A stretch of DNA of 64,000 nt from Symbiodinium natans (taxonomy: Eukaryota; Sar; Dinophyceae; Suessiales; Symbiodiniaceae): positions 81,001-145,000 of the forward strand of contig CAJNDS010000349.1 in assembly GCA_905221605.1 (NCBI GenBank), in the 5' to 3' direction. Below the pieces are notes generated by a model that worked only from the letters and a program-made list of their open reading frames with translations, was not told the origin of the DNA and ran no database searches. Position numbers and translations under genes: made by a program. Below, one piece after another: positions 49,829 to 58,962 of this stretch; within the stretch, counting starts at the first letter, position 1; every line of letters begins with the position of its first letter.

Positions 49829-51017
49829 TCACAGGTTGCGTTTACATGTGCGACACTCAGGATTCATAAGATCCTCCTCTGAAGGCAAGACATACATTGC
49901 CGTGCGCGGGCGCCCACACACAAGAATGTTGTCGCCATAGGCATGGTGAAGAACTCCAGATCTGGAGTGTTTTACCCATGTACCAGTGCCTTGTACAGGG
50001 TTCACACTGGGAACAGACGCCCGAGCGTCAACACGCACGGGGTCGCGCGACGTTTGCGATTCACTCGACCCCGACGACTCACTCGAGCTATCGGAGGAAG
50101 ATGACTCTTCTTCACCGGAGCTTTCAACCTTGATCGCAGGTGCCAAAGAGGCGGTAATGTTTGTCTGAGTTGACAACAAGCTCTTGCCCTGCATTGGCCC
50201 GCCCGGGGGAGGCAGCTGAGGAGGGAACGCCCACATTTGCCCCCGGGCTGCATCAGGAGAAAACTCAAGCTGTCTGATGGCATCCAAGACTGTTTCCAGC
50301 TCCCGCACGGGTCCCATGCTTAGCTCAACAGAATACACGGCTTCGGTTCCTTCAACAGCTGTGACATGCCTGCCTAAACAAGAGCGAACCTCCTTCTTGG
50401 ATCCAGCCTTGCTGGTCCAAGAGATGCACGTTCTCTTCAAGCTGTGCGAGGACACGGCATTATCTCCAAGTGCGAGCCTCAAGAAGGTGGAAACTTCCCC
50501 CGACGTAATGGCCCTGCGAGCCAGCACCCCACTGGCTAGTGGTGGACGGAAGAGCGCAGCACCAACATGTCCTTGCAGCAGAAGACCAACTTTCTCAAAG
50601 GCACACTTGCATGATTCGAACCACTCATGGTCCGAGATTCCTCGCAACGGAATCAAGATTGGGAGCAGCTGAGCGACTCTTCTGGCTGCCCTGGCAGTTT
50701 TATGCTGCTTGACCCGGATCACCACGTAGCCATCACGACCTTCTCCATCCACGTCCACGTATGCCACCTTGCGGAAGTCAGATTGTCTAGCACGTCATAC
50801 AAGCACAAAAGGCAATATCCAGCAAAGGCCCGATCCCAATCCGAGGTACCTTGTCCATGCAACAGTGCATGAAGGATGCGAACTTGTGCCACGGTGAGTG
50901 GGGGAGCTTGCTTGAGGTCCCCAAGGTTAGCCAACATACGCTCAGCTGCACCAACACACTTGCGGCTTAGCTTGTTAGGAATGTTAGTAACATCCATCAC
51001 GAAATAAGCAAAACGCA
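49829..51017 (-). pseudogene. X tyrosine recombinase, C-terminal part
   Basis: From the Y junction the frame reads RFAYFVMDVTNIPNKLSRK and GYCLLCLYD. A one-base slip near 50795-50800 moves it to the next frame, where the catalytic Arg motif RARQSDFRKVAY is intact. Then VKQHKTARAARR (Lys), SHSLKRTCISWTSK (HxxK), CLGRHVT, and the Tyr in AVYSVEL. An acidic/Ser linker and a C-terminal CGRPRT...CRTCKR knuckle follow. All catalytic-type residues survive; the frameshift and the Y insertion disable it. Confidence 0.8.
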
Positions 51018-51255
51018 TTATTGTTCAAAACCGTGCTTGTTATGAAATGTCATGTCGTGTTTGAGCACTTCAAGCATGACACAATCTTCATCAAGCAACA
51101 TGCATTCTGCTCACATCACTTGCTCTCGTTCGAATCTTTTCACGTTGTGGGGAAACAGTACCGAGCACGGCTAGTTGGATCTCGATCCCTCCTGTAAGAC
51201 CCAAGACTGTTGTTGAGTCTCGAAATGTCCTGTGAGACACAGGGCTCCTTTCCCC
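51018..51255 (-). repeat. Y repeat A, outer copy (3' end)
   Basis: 238 bp, matches 52086-52323 at offset 1068. Confidence 0.95.
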
Positions 51256-51812
51256 TGCGAGAGGAGACTACGGCTAACTCACGGTCTCTCACAAGTTCGG
51301 CCTAAGTGTGACGGCCTGAACAGGATATCCATGTGGTTCAGAACGACAGTTCAAGAAGTTTCTGGCTGTCTCTGAGAGCTTGACGAGGCAGCTTCACTCG
51401 GTTGCTCTAAGGCAGGTGCAGGGTTCACAAACTGCCACTGAGACTGGCGAGCCGCAACAGCCTCCTGTTGCCGCATCTCACGGTCTGCCATGAGGTCGTC
51501 CAATACCTCAGCCACCTTCATGAGGGAATCCATATTCAAAGAGTGAAGCCACACCCGAAAATCATTGAGCTGATCGCGCGTCAACGACCGCGCCATGAAA
51601 ATGCTGAGAAAAGTACAGCGATGAAAAGAACGAGACTCGAGCCTGCATGGTCGAGCAAACAAGCGGAACTGTCACCACATGAAGTAAGGCCCGCACTAAC
51701 AAGGGTTCCTGATTGTACACGCTCATTGAGCCGCCTGGTCCCTTACCGGATATTCGTGTGCACATGAGTCCTCTCCTGACATGGTTGCAAGAACGTTTAC
51801 GTTAGTCTCCAA
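51256..51812 (-). other. Y-specific tail between outer A and the G/C box
   Basis: About 557 bases. The equivalent gap is absent in E1, about 19 bases in E2 and about 97 in X. It contains a possible 81-aa ORF (51351-51596). Confidence 0.6.
51351..51596 (-). CDS. Y tail small ORF
   Basis: ATG 51596, MARSLTRDQLNDFRVWLHSL, then VAEVLDDLMADREMRQQEAV, then a Gln/Ser-rich end. It may be an alpha-helical pair. Not recognised. It lies downstream of the internal repeat, so it may not be translated from the main transcript. Confidence 0.35.
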   Translation of the reverse strand: MARSLTRDQLNDFRVWLHSLNMDSLMKVAEVLDDLMADREMRQQEAVAARQSQWQFVNPAPALEQPSEAASSSSQRQPETS

Positions 51813-51828
51813 GGGTGGCGAGGGTGGG
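51813..51828 (-). other. Y G-rich/C-rich box
   Basis: GGGTGGCGAGGGTGGG on the plus strand, immediately beside the inner B repeat. Confidence 0.7.
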
Positions 51829-52085
51829 TTTTTCGAAAACAATCTATCAGCTTCTAAGAGCACTTTCCGGGCATCCTGCCCTTTGAGAGGTCCCGCTGCG
51901 ACGGGTGTATAAGTAAATACAAATCCTGCATGAACAAGCATAAAACTGATCAAGCATTAGAAATAAGTTGTGCAAAAAGGCAAGCACTGAAACAACAATC
52001 AAATGTTTTGTTCACCACAACATTTTGATGTTGTTTCCTTTGAACAATAAAGCTCTATCTTCTCCAGGCATTCGAAGAACGATAC
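51829..52085 (-). repeat. Y repeat B, inner copy
   Basis: 257 bp, identical to 61909-62165. Confidence 0.96.
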
Positions 52086-52323
52086 TTATTGTTCAAAACC
52101 GTGCTTGTTATGAAATGTCATGTCGTGTTTGAGCACTTCAAGCATGACACAATCTTCATCAAGCAACATGCATTCTGCTCACATCACTTGCTCTCGTTCG
52201 AATCTTTTCACGTTGTGGGGAAACAGTACCGAGCACGGCTAGTTGGATCTCGATCCCTCCTGTAAGACCCAAGACTGTTGTTGAGTCTCGAAATGTCCTG
52301 TGAGACACAGGGCTCCTTTCCCC
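52086..52323 (-). repeat. Y repeat A, inner copy
   Basis: 238 bp; abuts inner B at 52085/52086. Confidence 0.95.
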
Positions 52324-52341
52324 ATTCACCTGAGCCGTGTG

Positions 52342-55300
52342 TCAAACCTTCAGTTTCGAGGCCCTCTTCACAATCGCCGAAACGATCCTCCTCGCTTCAT
52401 GCGATTCGTCCTTGAATCCTAACTTCCTAACCAAATCAAGTTGGAACCTCGAAGGTTGATCTGCAAGATTTGCTGGGGAGGCAACTCTTGCATACCACGG
52501 TAGAAATCCGTGAACATATTCCAGGAAGTTTGCTTCATCCACCAACATTCCAGCAACTCCTTTCTTAGCAGATCCTGAGATGTAGGCGTGACGGGCCGCA
52601 TCATTGTCGAGGTAGATGATTACCCCAGTTCCAGTAGTCGCTCCATGCTGGGAATACGATTCAGCAAAGGCTGCAGTCTGGCCTGTTAGCAACTTCAAAC
52701 CAACCAAAACCCCAAGCATTTCCAGCTCATAGATAATGGTTTGTTCGTCCTCCGCAGATAACACTTGAGTCTGGATTTCCGAGATTGGAACACTGAAGAA
52801 TGACAGCGCTGTCCCACTCCCCGTAAGGAGCACACCACCTAATCCACCAGACCTTGTCTCGGTTTCGAAGGCTGCATCGGTGAGTATCATAAACGATCTG
52901 CACGACACCTGTCCCACTAGCCTGGGCTGCGCAGCGTCTAAGAACTTGCAGAACTCTTCCAAAAGGTCTTTAGTGTATCCCGGAATTTTCCGCCTCCCAC
53001 CATAGGCATGTCTCGTGATCTCAACCAGACACCTCCTGCCTAACCTTCCGAAGAATTGAGCTTGTGCGAACTGTAATCGGCCCCTCAGTTGCAGGGCCTC
53101 CTTCTGACCCATCAAACCATTCTCCAGGTGACCTCTGATGGCTGTGACCAACTCTCGACGCCTTCGTTCGGTGTTCTTAACTTTCAGGACCCCTGTCCCT
53201 GCTTGGTCCAGCTCAAACAAAACGCCCAAAGCTTCGAAACCTATGCTCCACTCCGTAGTCTTGTCTGTTGACAACTTCCAACCCAACAGTTTCATGACCT
53301 CATCAAAGGTATGCCCACATGAACTCCTGTCACCGCTCAATGCGAGGAGAACAAAGTCGTCAAAGTAATTCGTCGTAGGGATTCTGGCTCCTTCCACCAG
53401 GATCGTCCAAAGAGCCCTTGCAACCCTCAAGAAGAAGTATACTGCTTTCGTGGATCCAAAAGGTACCGCCAGTTGCTGGAATAATTTGGGCTTCCCCTCG
53501 ATCGGGTCGTACACTGCTAAGTACGAAAATCTTAAACTTTCATCTGAAATGGCCAACTGTCGATATGCGCTTTTCAGGTCAGCCGTCTTCCCGAAGAGTT
53601 CCAACAGTCCCTTTTTCCTAGCTGCCTTCGATAGCTTGGTAATTAGGAGTGCGATCTCGTCAATTGAATGTGTAACAGGTTTCTCGGAGACGGTAACCGT
53701 GTCGTTAATGAGACTGGAAGAGTAGTTGTCAATAGGTCTGAGTTTACCTCCCTGCATCAGAGGGAAACGGGAACTCACCAAACAGCCTTTGGGGAGATGG
53801 CTAACATCGAAAGGTCCAGCGAGGTGACCCTTCTCAACCTCCTCTAACGTTTTCTCCCACAACAACGTGTCCATGTTTCTGTCACCACTGGATATTGTCC
53901 TGTCGAAAATCTGTCCACACACCTGGTCGGACATGTCCACAAGTTGTTCAATGTCCATCCTAGCTGGCTTCAGTTTCGCATCCAACACTCCTGTCACTGG
54001 GATAGGGCCTGTGAGGGTGGCTCCCTGAATGAGCTCCTGCACCACACCCATATCATCATATTGAATGTCTTGAAGCATTTCTTGGAAGAGGAGAATACGT
54101 TTCGGTCCGAGGATCGCTCCTCGATGGGTGGACATACCAGCCTTCAGCTCTGCCTCCTCTGGCTCCAGTTCTTTGGCTCTTCTAGCCCATTTCTCAAGGT
54201 AAAACTTTCTCTGGGATCTCACCGAACCTGGACGATGTACAAGTTGCTCTATCAACTTCTCCAGTGGTTTGTTGCATTTAGACAGCTGATGATAAGGGTG
54301 TCCTAGCTTTGCTGCCTTGCCAATAAATTCAATCGGATCCCAAGGAATCCCCACCCTCAGCACTGAGGCACCGTCCAGTTGCTGCATTTCCTGCTGAAGT
54401 TGCGGGCTCAAGTTCCCCCCTGCCTGAGTCCGCGACAGAAGCTGGGAATCCACCGGCAGGGCGGCCATCCCCGGCAACACACGGATGCCATCCGGAATCC
54501 GCCATTCCTGCTTGAGACGCTTGCGTCCTGAGAAAGGATCCTCAATCACTGATCTAGGCAGCAGCACATAGACGACCACCTTCCATTCCGGCATGACCTC
54601 ATTCAAGTGCCCCCGAGGTTGATGCATGGCCGACACTCGAATGGCCTTATTGGCCAAAGAAGGGTTTTGGCACAAAAGTTCTCTCGCTGTAACGCCAGCC
54701 GCGAAGACCTCAGCCAAAGCAGTCGCAAAACCACGGGGGTAGGCCCCTGAGGAGGTATCCAGTGTTGTCGACTTCCCTGCCGGTTCTCGCCCTTCGCGCC
54801 TAATCGTGGTAATTTCAGGAAGGTTCGACATCACAAAACTCCGCTGCTGACTCGCAGGGACCCAGCATCCCCAGTCCACTTCGACCCAATGGGGTGCTTG
54901 CTGAGCGTCTGGAAGTTGGTTTAAATTATCCCAAAATGGGGACTTGCAAGAGCCTTCTACTACTAACGGCAAGTCCCTGTCGAGGCATCCATTGATAACC
55001 GCGAAAACAAATGCCGCAGAGATGGGGTCCAAGGTGAGCTTTGGTATGCAAATCAGCACCCCCGCAATTTTTCGTTTGTCCAACCAAGTAAGAACAGAAT
55101 CACAAGCTGTCCGAGAGGACAGGTCCATTTGCAAAACAGGTGCCATAGCGGACTTGTGTTTAACACGATCCACTCCATAAGCAAAATAACCCTGCGCGAG
55201 TAAAGCTGCAGCCACACGGGCCTGCCCAGCAAAACATTGAAGGATCGCACGGGTAGGTCCCCCGTGCTGTTCATTCGAGACAACTTGTTGCGGCTCTGTA

Positions 55301-55587
55301 GCCAAAGAACACTGCTCGCTCCGAGAAGATGTCTCCTCGCCGGTCTGGAAAACTGGCAGTGTTGCGGCCGACGGTATTGAAGCCGTCGAAAAAGAACATT
55401 GAATGTCACATGCACAACCTTCGGCAACCCCAACTGCAGATACGGGTTCCAATCCCGCACCTGAAGGTAAGGCCTCCATACCGACCTCCTGGTTCAGAGC
55501 AGAGGTGACGCCACTAACGGATTCATCCTGGGGAACCATCTCAACATCCTGAGCCAGCGAAGTCTCATCGAGACCAGGATCACCTAG
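52342..55587 (-). CDS. Y Pol: MTase relic, RT and RNase H
   Basis: In frame with Gag through UGA 55588-55590. The first ATG after it is 55539 (MVPQDESVSG), giving 1065 aa. No 2OG-like domain is present. Residues about 98-290 keep a methyltransferase fold start (LQCFAGQARVAAALLAQGYF), but the PPC position reads LICIPKLTLDP and the ENP position reads VEGSCKSPFW, so catalysis is unlikely. RT: FPLMQGGKLRPIDNYSSS, motif A TADLKSAYRQL (about 655), LAVPFGSTKAV, motif C NYFDDFVLLAL (about 725). RNase H acidic residues: LTDAAFE (about 888), IIYELEML (about 938), IYLDNDAAR, NLADQPSR (about 1026). No frameshift or stop: an apparently functional polymerase. Confidence 0.87.
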   Translation of the reverse strand, partial: LGDPGLDETSLAQDVEMVPQDESVSGVTSALNQEVGMEALPSGAGLEPVSAVGVAEGCACDIQCSFSTASIPSAATLPVFQTGEETSSRSEQCSLATEPQQVVSNEQHGGPTRAILQCFAGQARVAAALLAQGYFAYGVDRVKHKSAMAPVLQMDLSSRTACDSVLTWLDKRKIAGVLICIPKLTLDPISAAFVFAVINGCLDRDLPLVVEGSCKSPFWDNLNQLPDAQQAPHWVEVDWGCWVPASQQRSFVMSNLPEITTIRREGREPAGKSTTLDTSSGAYPRGFATALAEVFAAGVTARELLCQNPSLANKAIRVSAMHQPRGHLNEVMPEWKVVVYVLLPRSVIEDPFSGRKRLKQEWRIPDGIRVLPGMAALPVDSQLLSRTQAGGNLSPQLQQEMQQLDGASVLRVGIPWDPIEFIGKAAKLGHPYHQLSKCNKPLEKLIEQLVHRPGSVRSQRKFYLEKWARRAKELEPEEAELKAGMSTHRGAILGPKRILLFQEMLQDIQYDDMGVVQELIQGATLTGPIPVTGVLDAKLKPARMDIEQLVDMSDQVCGQIFDRTISSGDRNMDTLLWEKTLEEVEKGHLAGPFDVSHLPKGCLVSSRFPLMQGGKLRPIDNYSSSLINDTVTVSEKPVTHSIDEIALLITKLSKAARKKGLLELFGKTADLKSAYRQLAISDESLRFSYLAVYDPIEGKPKLFQQLAVPFGSTKAVYFFLRVARALWTILVEGARIPTTNYFDDFVLLALSGDRSSCGHTFDEVMKLLGWKLSTDKTTEWSIGFEALGVLFELDQAGTGVLKVKNTERRRRELVTAIRGHLENGLMGQKEALQLRGRLQFAQAQFFGRLGRRCLVEITRHAYGGRRKIPGYTKDLLEEFCKFLDAAQPRLVGQVSCRSFMILTDAAFETETRSGGLGGVLLTGSGTALSFFSVPISEIQTQVLSAEDEQTIIYELEMLGVLVGLKLLTGQTAAFAESYSQHGATTGTGVIIYLDNDAARHAYISGSAKKGVAGMLVDEANFLEYVHGFLPWYARVASPANLADQPSRFQLDLVRKLGFKDESHEARRIVSAIVKRASKLKV

Positions 55588-55590
55588 TCA
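55588..55590 (-). other. Y Gag/Pol UGA junction (UGA CUA)
   Basis: Gag ends CPLKPKKL at UGA. The next codons CUA GGU GAU are open in the same frame to Pol. UGA-CUA is the best-known leaky stop context in eukaryotic readthrough genes. Confidence 0.85.
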
Positions 55591-56877
55591 CAGCTTTTTA
55601 GGCTTCAGTGGGCACTTGGTGACCGGGTGATCACCACCACACTTGTAAATGATGCAACCATGATCGCCCCTCTGACAGTTGGCGTCCGTGCATCCGCCGA
55701 GGTTAAAACCATAGCAGACCTTGTTGCCCTTCTTGTTCCATGCGGACGCTCCCTGGTAACGTAGGCCCTCGGGTAGCCATTCCGACTTGCCAGCCCCGTA
55801 ACCTTTCCCTATGCCAGCCTTCTCCTTGCCCTTGAGTGAGGGTTTGCCCTTTCCGGACCATGACTCGGAGCCCCTGGGGCTCCAAAAGGACTTCCCCTTG
55901 CCCGGCTTACCTTTGTTCGGAGCATGCTCGTACGGATGACTACGGTTGCCTTTTCCCAATCGCGACTTTCCTCCACCTTCAAAATCCCCCAAAGGAAGGA
56001 GCGCAACGATCAAATCATAATCCTGCAGCACCGAAGAAATCCTGGCATCCAAAGGCAAAGTCCCCGATGCATCTGCGCGAACCTCTGCTCCTGCCTCGGA
56101 CATCTTTGCGAACGCCAACTTGTCAGCTCGCAGAATCTGCCTCAAGGAAACCTTACGGTAACCTTGTTGAGCTGGTTTGGTGAGGTACTTGAAAAGCGAG
56201 GAAACGTAGGCCTCGTGCTTGTCCCAACTAATCAGCCTGGCGAATGCATATGCAACTCCCCGTCTTCTAAGGGCGTTTAACACCTGGAGGGATCCCTCTA
56301 TATCACGATCTTCCATACCAGAAGACTCCGTAACTTTGAGTTTTCCCCCTTCGAGGGAGAGGCTGGTGGTCAACGGCTTCAAGTTCTGAACTTCCTCCTC
56401 GCGGCTGTGGCATTTTTCCGGGCCAATATACTTAAGGCATCGGTTTTCCCACTGCTGAACGGTCATGTCCAACAAGGCGTGACTAGGCTCCAACTGGCCA
56501 GTCAGGGAAATCCCCGAAAGCTGAGTGCGCAACTGGTCCATGCGTGCATTACGCTCAGCGAGTCCCACCTTCTTAGGTGCAACACCCTCGGACGGTTCTG
56601 CCATGTCCTTAAGGGAGGCCACCAACATCGTCTGGGCCTCAAGAATCAACCGTCTCAGTGATGCCTTCTCGCCCACCGTAAGGTCTGCCAGTACTGCTGT
56701 GCTCCATGTATCGAAATCCGATTGAGCCAGGAGTTGCCCCGGCTGGCCCACGCAAAAGGCCAGCTGAGCCAAGGTTTTGACCCCTTTGGCAGTTAGTGCA
56801 TCAACGACCCGCTTGGTTAACAAAATTTCCTCTGCTCTCTGAAGGAAGTAAGGGGCCGAGTCCACTGAACTTGTCAT
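55588..56877 (-). CDS. Y Gag-like protein
   Basis: ATG 56877 (MTSSVDSAPYFLQRAEEI). Core AKGVKTLAQLAFCVGQPGQ and RRLILEAQTMLVASL. Middle: RRRGVAYAFARLISWDKHEA and LRQILRADKLAFAKMSEAG. The C-terminal third is Gly/Lys/Ser-rich and basic (NKGKPGKGKSFWSPRG; KGKEKAGIGKGYGAGKS), then CYGFNLGGCTDANCQRG..CIIYKCGGDHPVTKC, a Cys/His knuckle. No lesion. RNA packaging is inferred. Confidence 0.85.
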   Translation of the reverse strand: MTSSVDSAPYFLQRAEEILLTKRVVDALTAKGVKTLAQLAFCVGQPGQLLAQSDFDTWSTAVLADLTVGEKASLRRLILEAQTMLVASLKDMAEPSEGVAPKKVGLAERNARMDQLRTQLSGISLTGQLEPSHALLDMTVQQWENRCLKYIGPEKCHSREEEVQNLKPLTTSLSLEGGKLKVTESSGMEDRDIEGSLQVLNALRRRGVAYAFARLISWDKHEAYVSSLFKYLTKPAQQGYRKVSLRQILRADKLAFAKMSEAGAEVRADASGTLPLDARISSVLQDYDLIVALLPLGDFEGGGKSRLGKGNRSHPYEHAPNKGKPGKGKSFWSPRGSESWSGKGKPSLKGKEKAGIGKGYGAGKSEWLPEGLRYQGASAWNKKGNKVCYGFNLGGCTDANCQRGDHGCIIYKCGGDHPVTKCPLKPKKL

Positions 56878-57022
56878 GGCCGCTACAAGCTGTACGAGCC
56901 AAACAAACACTCACAAACAGAGACATCACACCCGAGTCTGCGAGCTAGCATGACGGCAAACTCACCCTGCTGTTTTCCAACTACGCTCGTACTCACCACT
57001 TCTCCATTAGGGGAAATTGGCT

Positions 57023-58744
57023 CTAAGAGAAACATTTAGAACACTGTGGGTAAGCATGTGCCCTGACCATAGGGACTCGGCGGTAGTGATCTCCAAAAGC
57101 TCTACCGCACAAAAACAAAGCAGACCCAAGTGTGGTTCTGTGCAAGACCTGACTTGTAGGGTGAGCCCAGTACGAGGGGCTCTCCGAATTATCCTCCTCC
57201 GAATCGGAAGCATCCGAAACTACAGCCAAAGCAGCGTCCTGATCGTCGGGCGTGTCCCCCTGACTGGTTTCATCATCTCCAGGTGCAACCGCCGCAGACT
57301 CCATGATCTTTTGACGGTTCCAGCCTTGAGCAAAATGGCCGCTCCTAGTTTGGTCAGGAAAAAATTTTCCTGACGCAACCGCTTCCAGGATAATGATGTA
57401 CTCGCGCAACGCAGCACTTTGCAGCTCCCGACCGTACACCGCATCTGATCCTGTGGCAGCGTCAGCGTGATGACCAAGAACGCGCTTAGTCTCCCTCAGC
57501 ATGCCGAATTTGGAGCACCATACGAGGGTGGTCGCCTTGAGAGAATGACTAGACAATGGCTTTTCTGAATCAGGACGAGGGAGTAGAAAACGCAGCCAGC
57601 GAGTCACTTCACTAGATGACAGGGGGTCCGAAGACCAACTACCATCAGGCCGAGGGGCCGGCAGGAAAGGGACATCAATCCCATCATTCGGCAACCCAGC
57701 TTCATCTCTCAACTCCAGCAGTAGTTGTCCCAACGGGACTTTAGCAATACCAATTCCCGGAATCACCAAAGGAAGGATTCGGCGTTGCTGGGCATCAAGC
57801 CGTGAAGTTTTATGGTAGAGGGTACCTAGTTCAATGAAACCGTGACTCCAGTCCGCGCCACTCTTGTCAATAATCAAAGGTTGAATACAGCGAATATCAG
57901 AAGCTCTAGCTCTGCCATAAAGCATGGCCAGAAAATGAACTGCACCACATCTATCAATAAGGGAGATGCCCTCGTCCTGAGCGATTGCATGCAGCTGTAA
58001 CACCTCGTGTACTTGCAGAGGGGGAGCCGGGTCCCAAGGACTCTTGTTGGCCAGAGCTTTAGCCGCCAGTCCGTTGACACGTGCGCTTTGAAAAACTTCA
58101 AGTCGTACCCGTAATCCCAGGGCATGATAACTCCATTTGATGGCCTTTAGACATGTATCCAAAGTGGTGGCAGCCGTTCGGGGCAGCTTCAAGACGCAGT
58201 TGACAAAAGACCAAACGACCTTTTCAGGAAAAGGAGGAAGGTTCCCTGACTTCACCAGCCATTCACAAAAAGTACGAATTGGCCCCACATGTTTCAAAAC
58301 TGTGGCTGGGGATTTGCCAGCCAGAATCGCCTGCAATGAGTCCTGACCAGTCTCTGTATCATCCTCCATGAGAGTGCACAAGTCAAAGAAACTAGCAAAG
58401 GATTGGAGCAAGAGCAAAACCTTCTGGTAAGCTTCGTGCTGACGGTCTCGCGAGCTCGCTCCCCGACGGGCCTTAACTGCACGAGTCCAGGCCTGGCAAT
58501 GCGACGTTGCTGTATCTACTATACTTGTCGAAGACTGCGTGCCAGCTGTTAAGGCGGTCATCGGTTGTGTTCTCCTGCCCTGGTAAGGCACGCCCAACCC
58601 TTGAGGGAACATCGCCTTCATCGGGTCAAAAATGCATAACATGCTAGGCTGTTCCCAAGGCTGGCTGGGCAAAGCTGATCGTGCATGGATCTGGTTACGA
58701 AAGAACAATTCAGCCTCGCTGGAGCTGGGGTCTCGACCGGACAT
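57023..58744 (-). CDS. Y tyrosine recombinase
   Basis: 573 aa, ATG 58744 (MSGRDPSSSEAELF). N-terminal core-binding region around 120-250. Catalytic-type residues: Arg in YGRARASDIRC (about 280), Lys in LYHKTSRLD, HSLKATTLVWCSK (about 402), LGHHADAAT (about 425) and Tyr in AVYGREL (about 436). An acidic/Ser linker (SDASDSEEDNSESP) precedes LFLCGRAFG...CSKC. Uninterrupted. Shorter than the E1 and E2 proteins because the N-terminal extension is reduced. Confidence 0.88.
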   Translation of the reverse strand: MSGRDPSSSEAELFFRNQIHARSALPSQPWEQPSMLCIFDPMKAMFPQGLGVPYQGRRTQPMTALTAGTQSSTSIVDTATSHCQAWTRAVKARRGASSRDRQHEAYQKVLLLLQSFASFFDLCTLMEDDTETGQDSLQAILAGKSPATVLKHVGPIRTFCEWLVKSGNLPPFPEKVVWSFVNCVLKLPRTAATTLDTCLKAIKWSYHALGLRVRLEVFQSARVNGLAAKALANKSPWDPAPPLQVHEVLQLHAIAQDEGISLIDRCGAVHFLAMLYGRARASDIRCIQPLIIDKSGADWSHGFIELGTLYHKTSRLDAQQRRILPLVIPGIGIAKVPLGQLLLELRDEAGLPNDGIDVPFLPAPRPDGSWSSDPLSSSEVTRWLRFLLPRPDSEKPLSSHSLKATTLVWCSKFGMLRETKRVLGHHADAATGSDAVYGRELQSAALREYIIILEAVASGKFFPDQTRSGHFAQGWNRQKIMESAAVAPGDDETSQGDTPDDQDAALAVVSDASDSEEDNSESPSYWAHPTSQVLHRTTLGSALFLCGRAFGDHYRRVPMVRAHAYPQCSKCFS

Positions 58745-58962
58745 GACGAGGAATACCCATCAGTCAATCCCCAGATGCTACATGAATACTGAGCCGATCC
58801 ATCACAAAACAACAAAGTGAGTTCTCCCTGGTGGGCATTGGATGCACATGCAGCGACACAACAGTCACGTGTGCAAACACTCACATGTGCAAATTGAATT
58901 GTTTCCGATCTGCCTGATCGCTGCATCCTGTGCTGTTCATACTAAGGGTCCGGCTCACCCTG

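Larger units (their letters stand above)
47216..51017 (-). mobile_element. Element X, piece 2
   Basis: Holds the second half of YR, Gag, and the 2OG-like plus first half of the methyltransferase. Bounded by LINE2 (target duplication at 47216-47228) and Y (51018). Confidence 0.88.

Noticed and set aside
50719-51018. Loss of the catalytic Arg in the X recombinase (DVLDNLTSARW)
   Set aside because: A one-base shift reveals RARQSDFRKVAY in the next frame, so the Arg motif is present and only the frame is broken.
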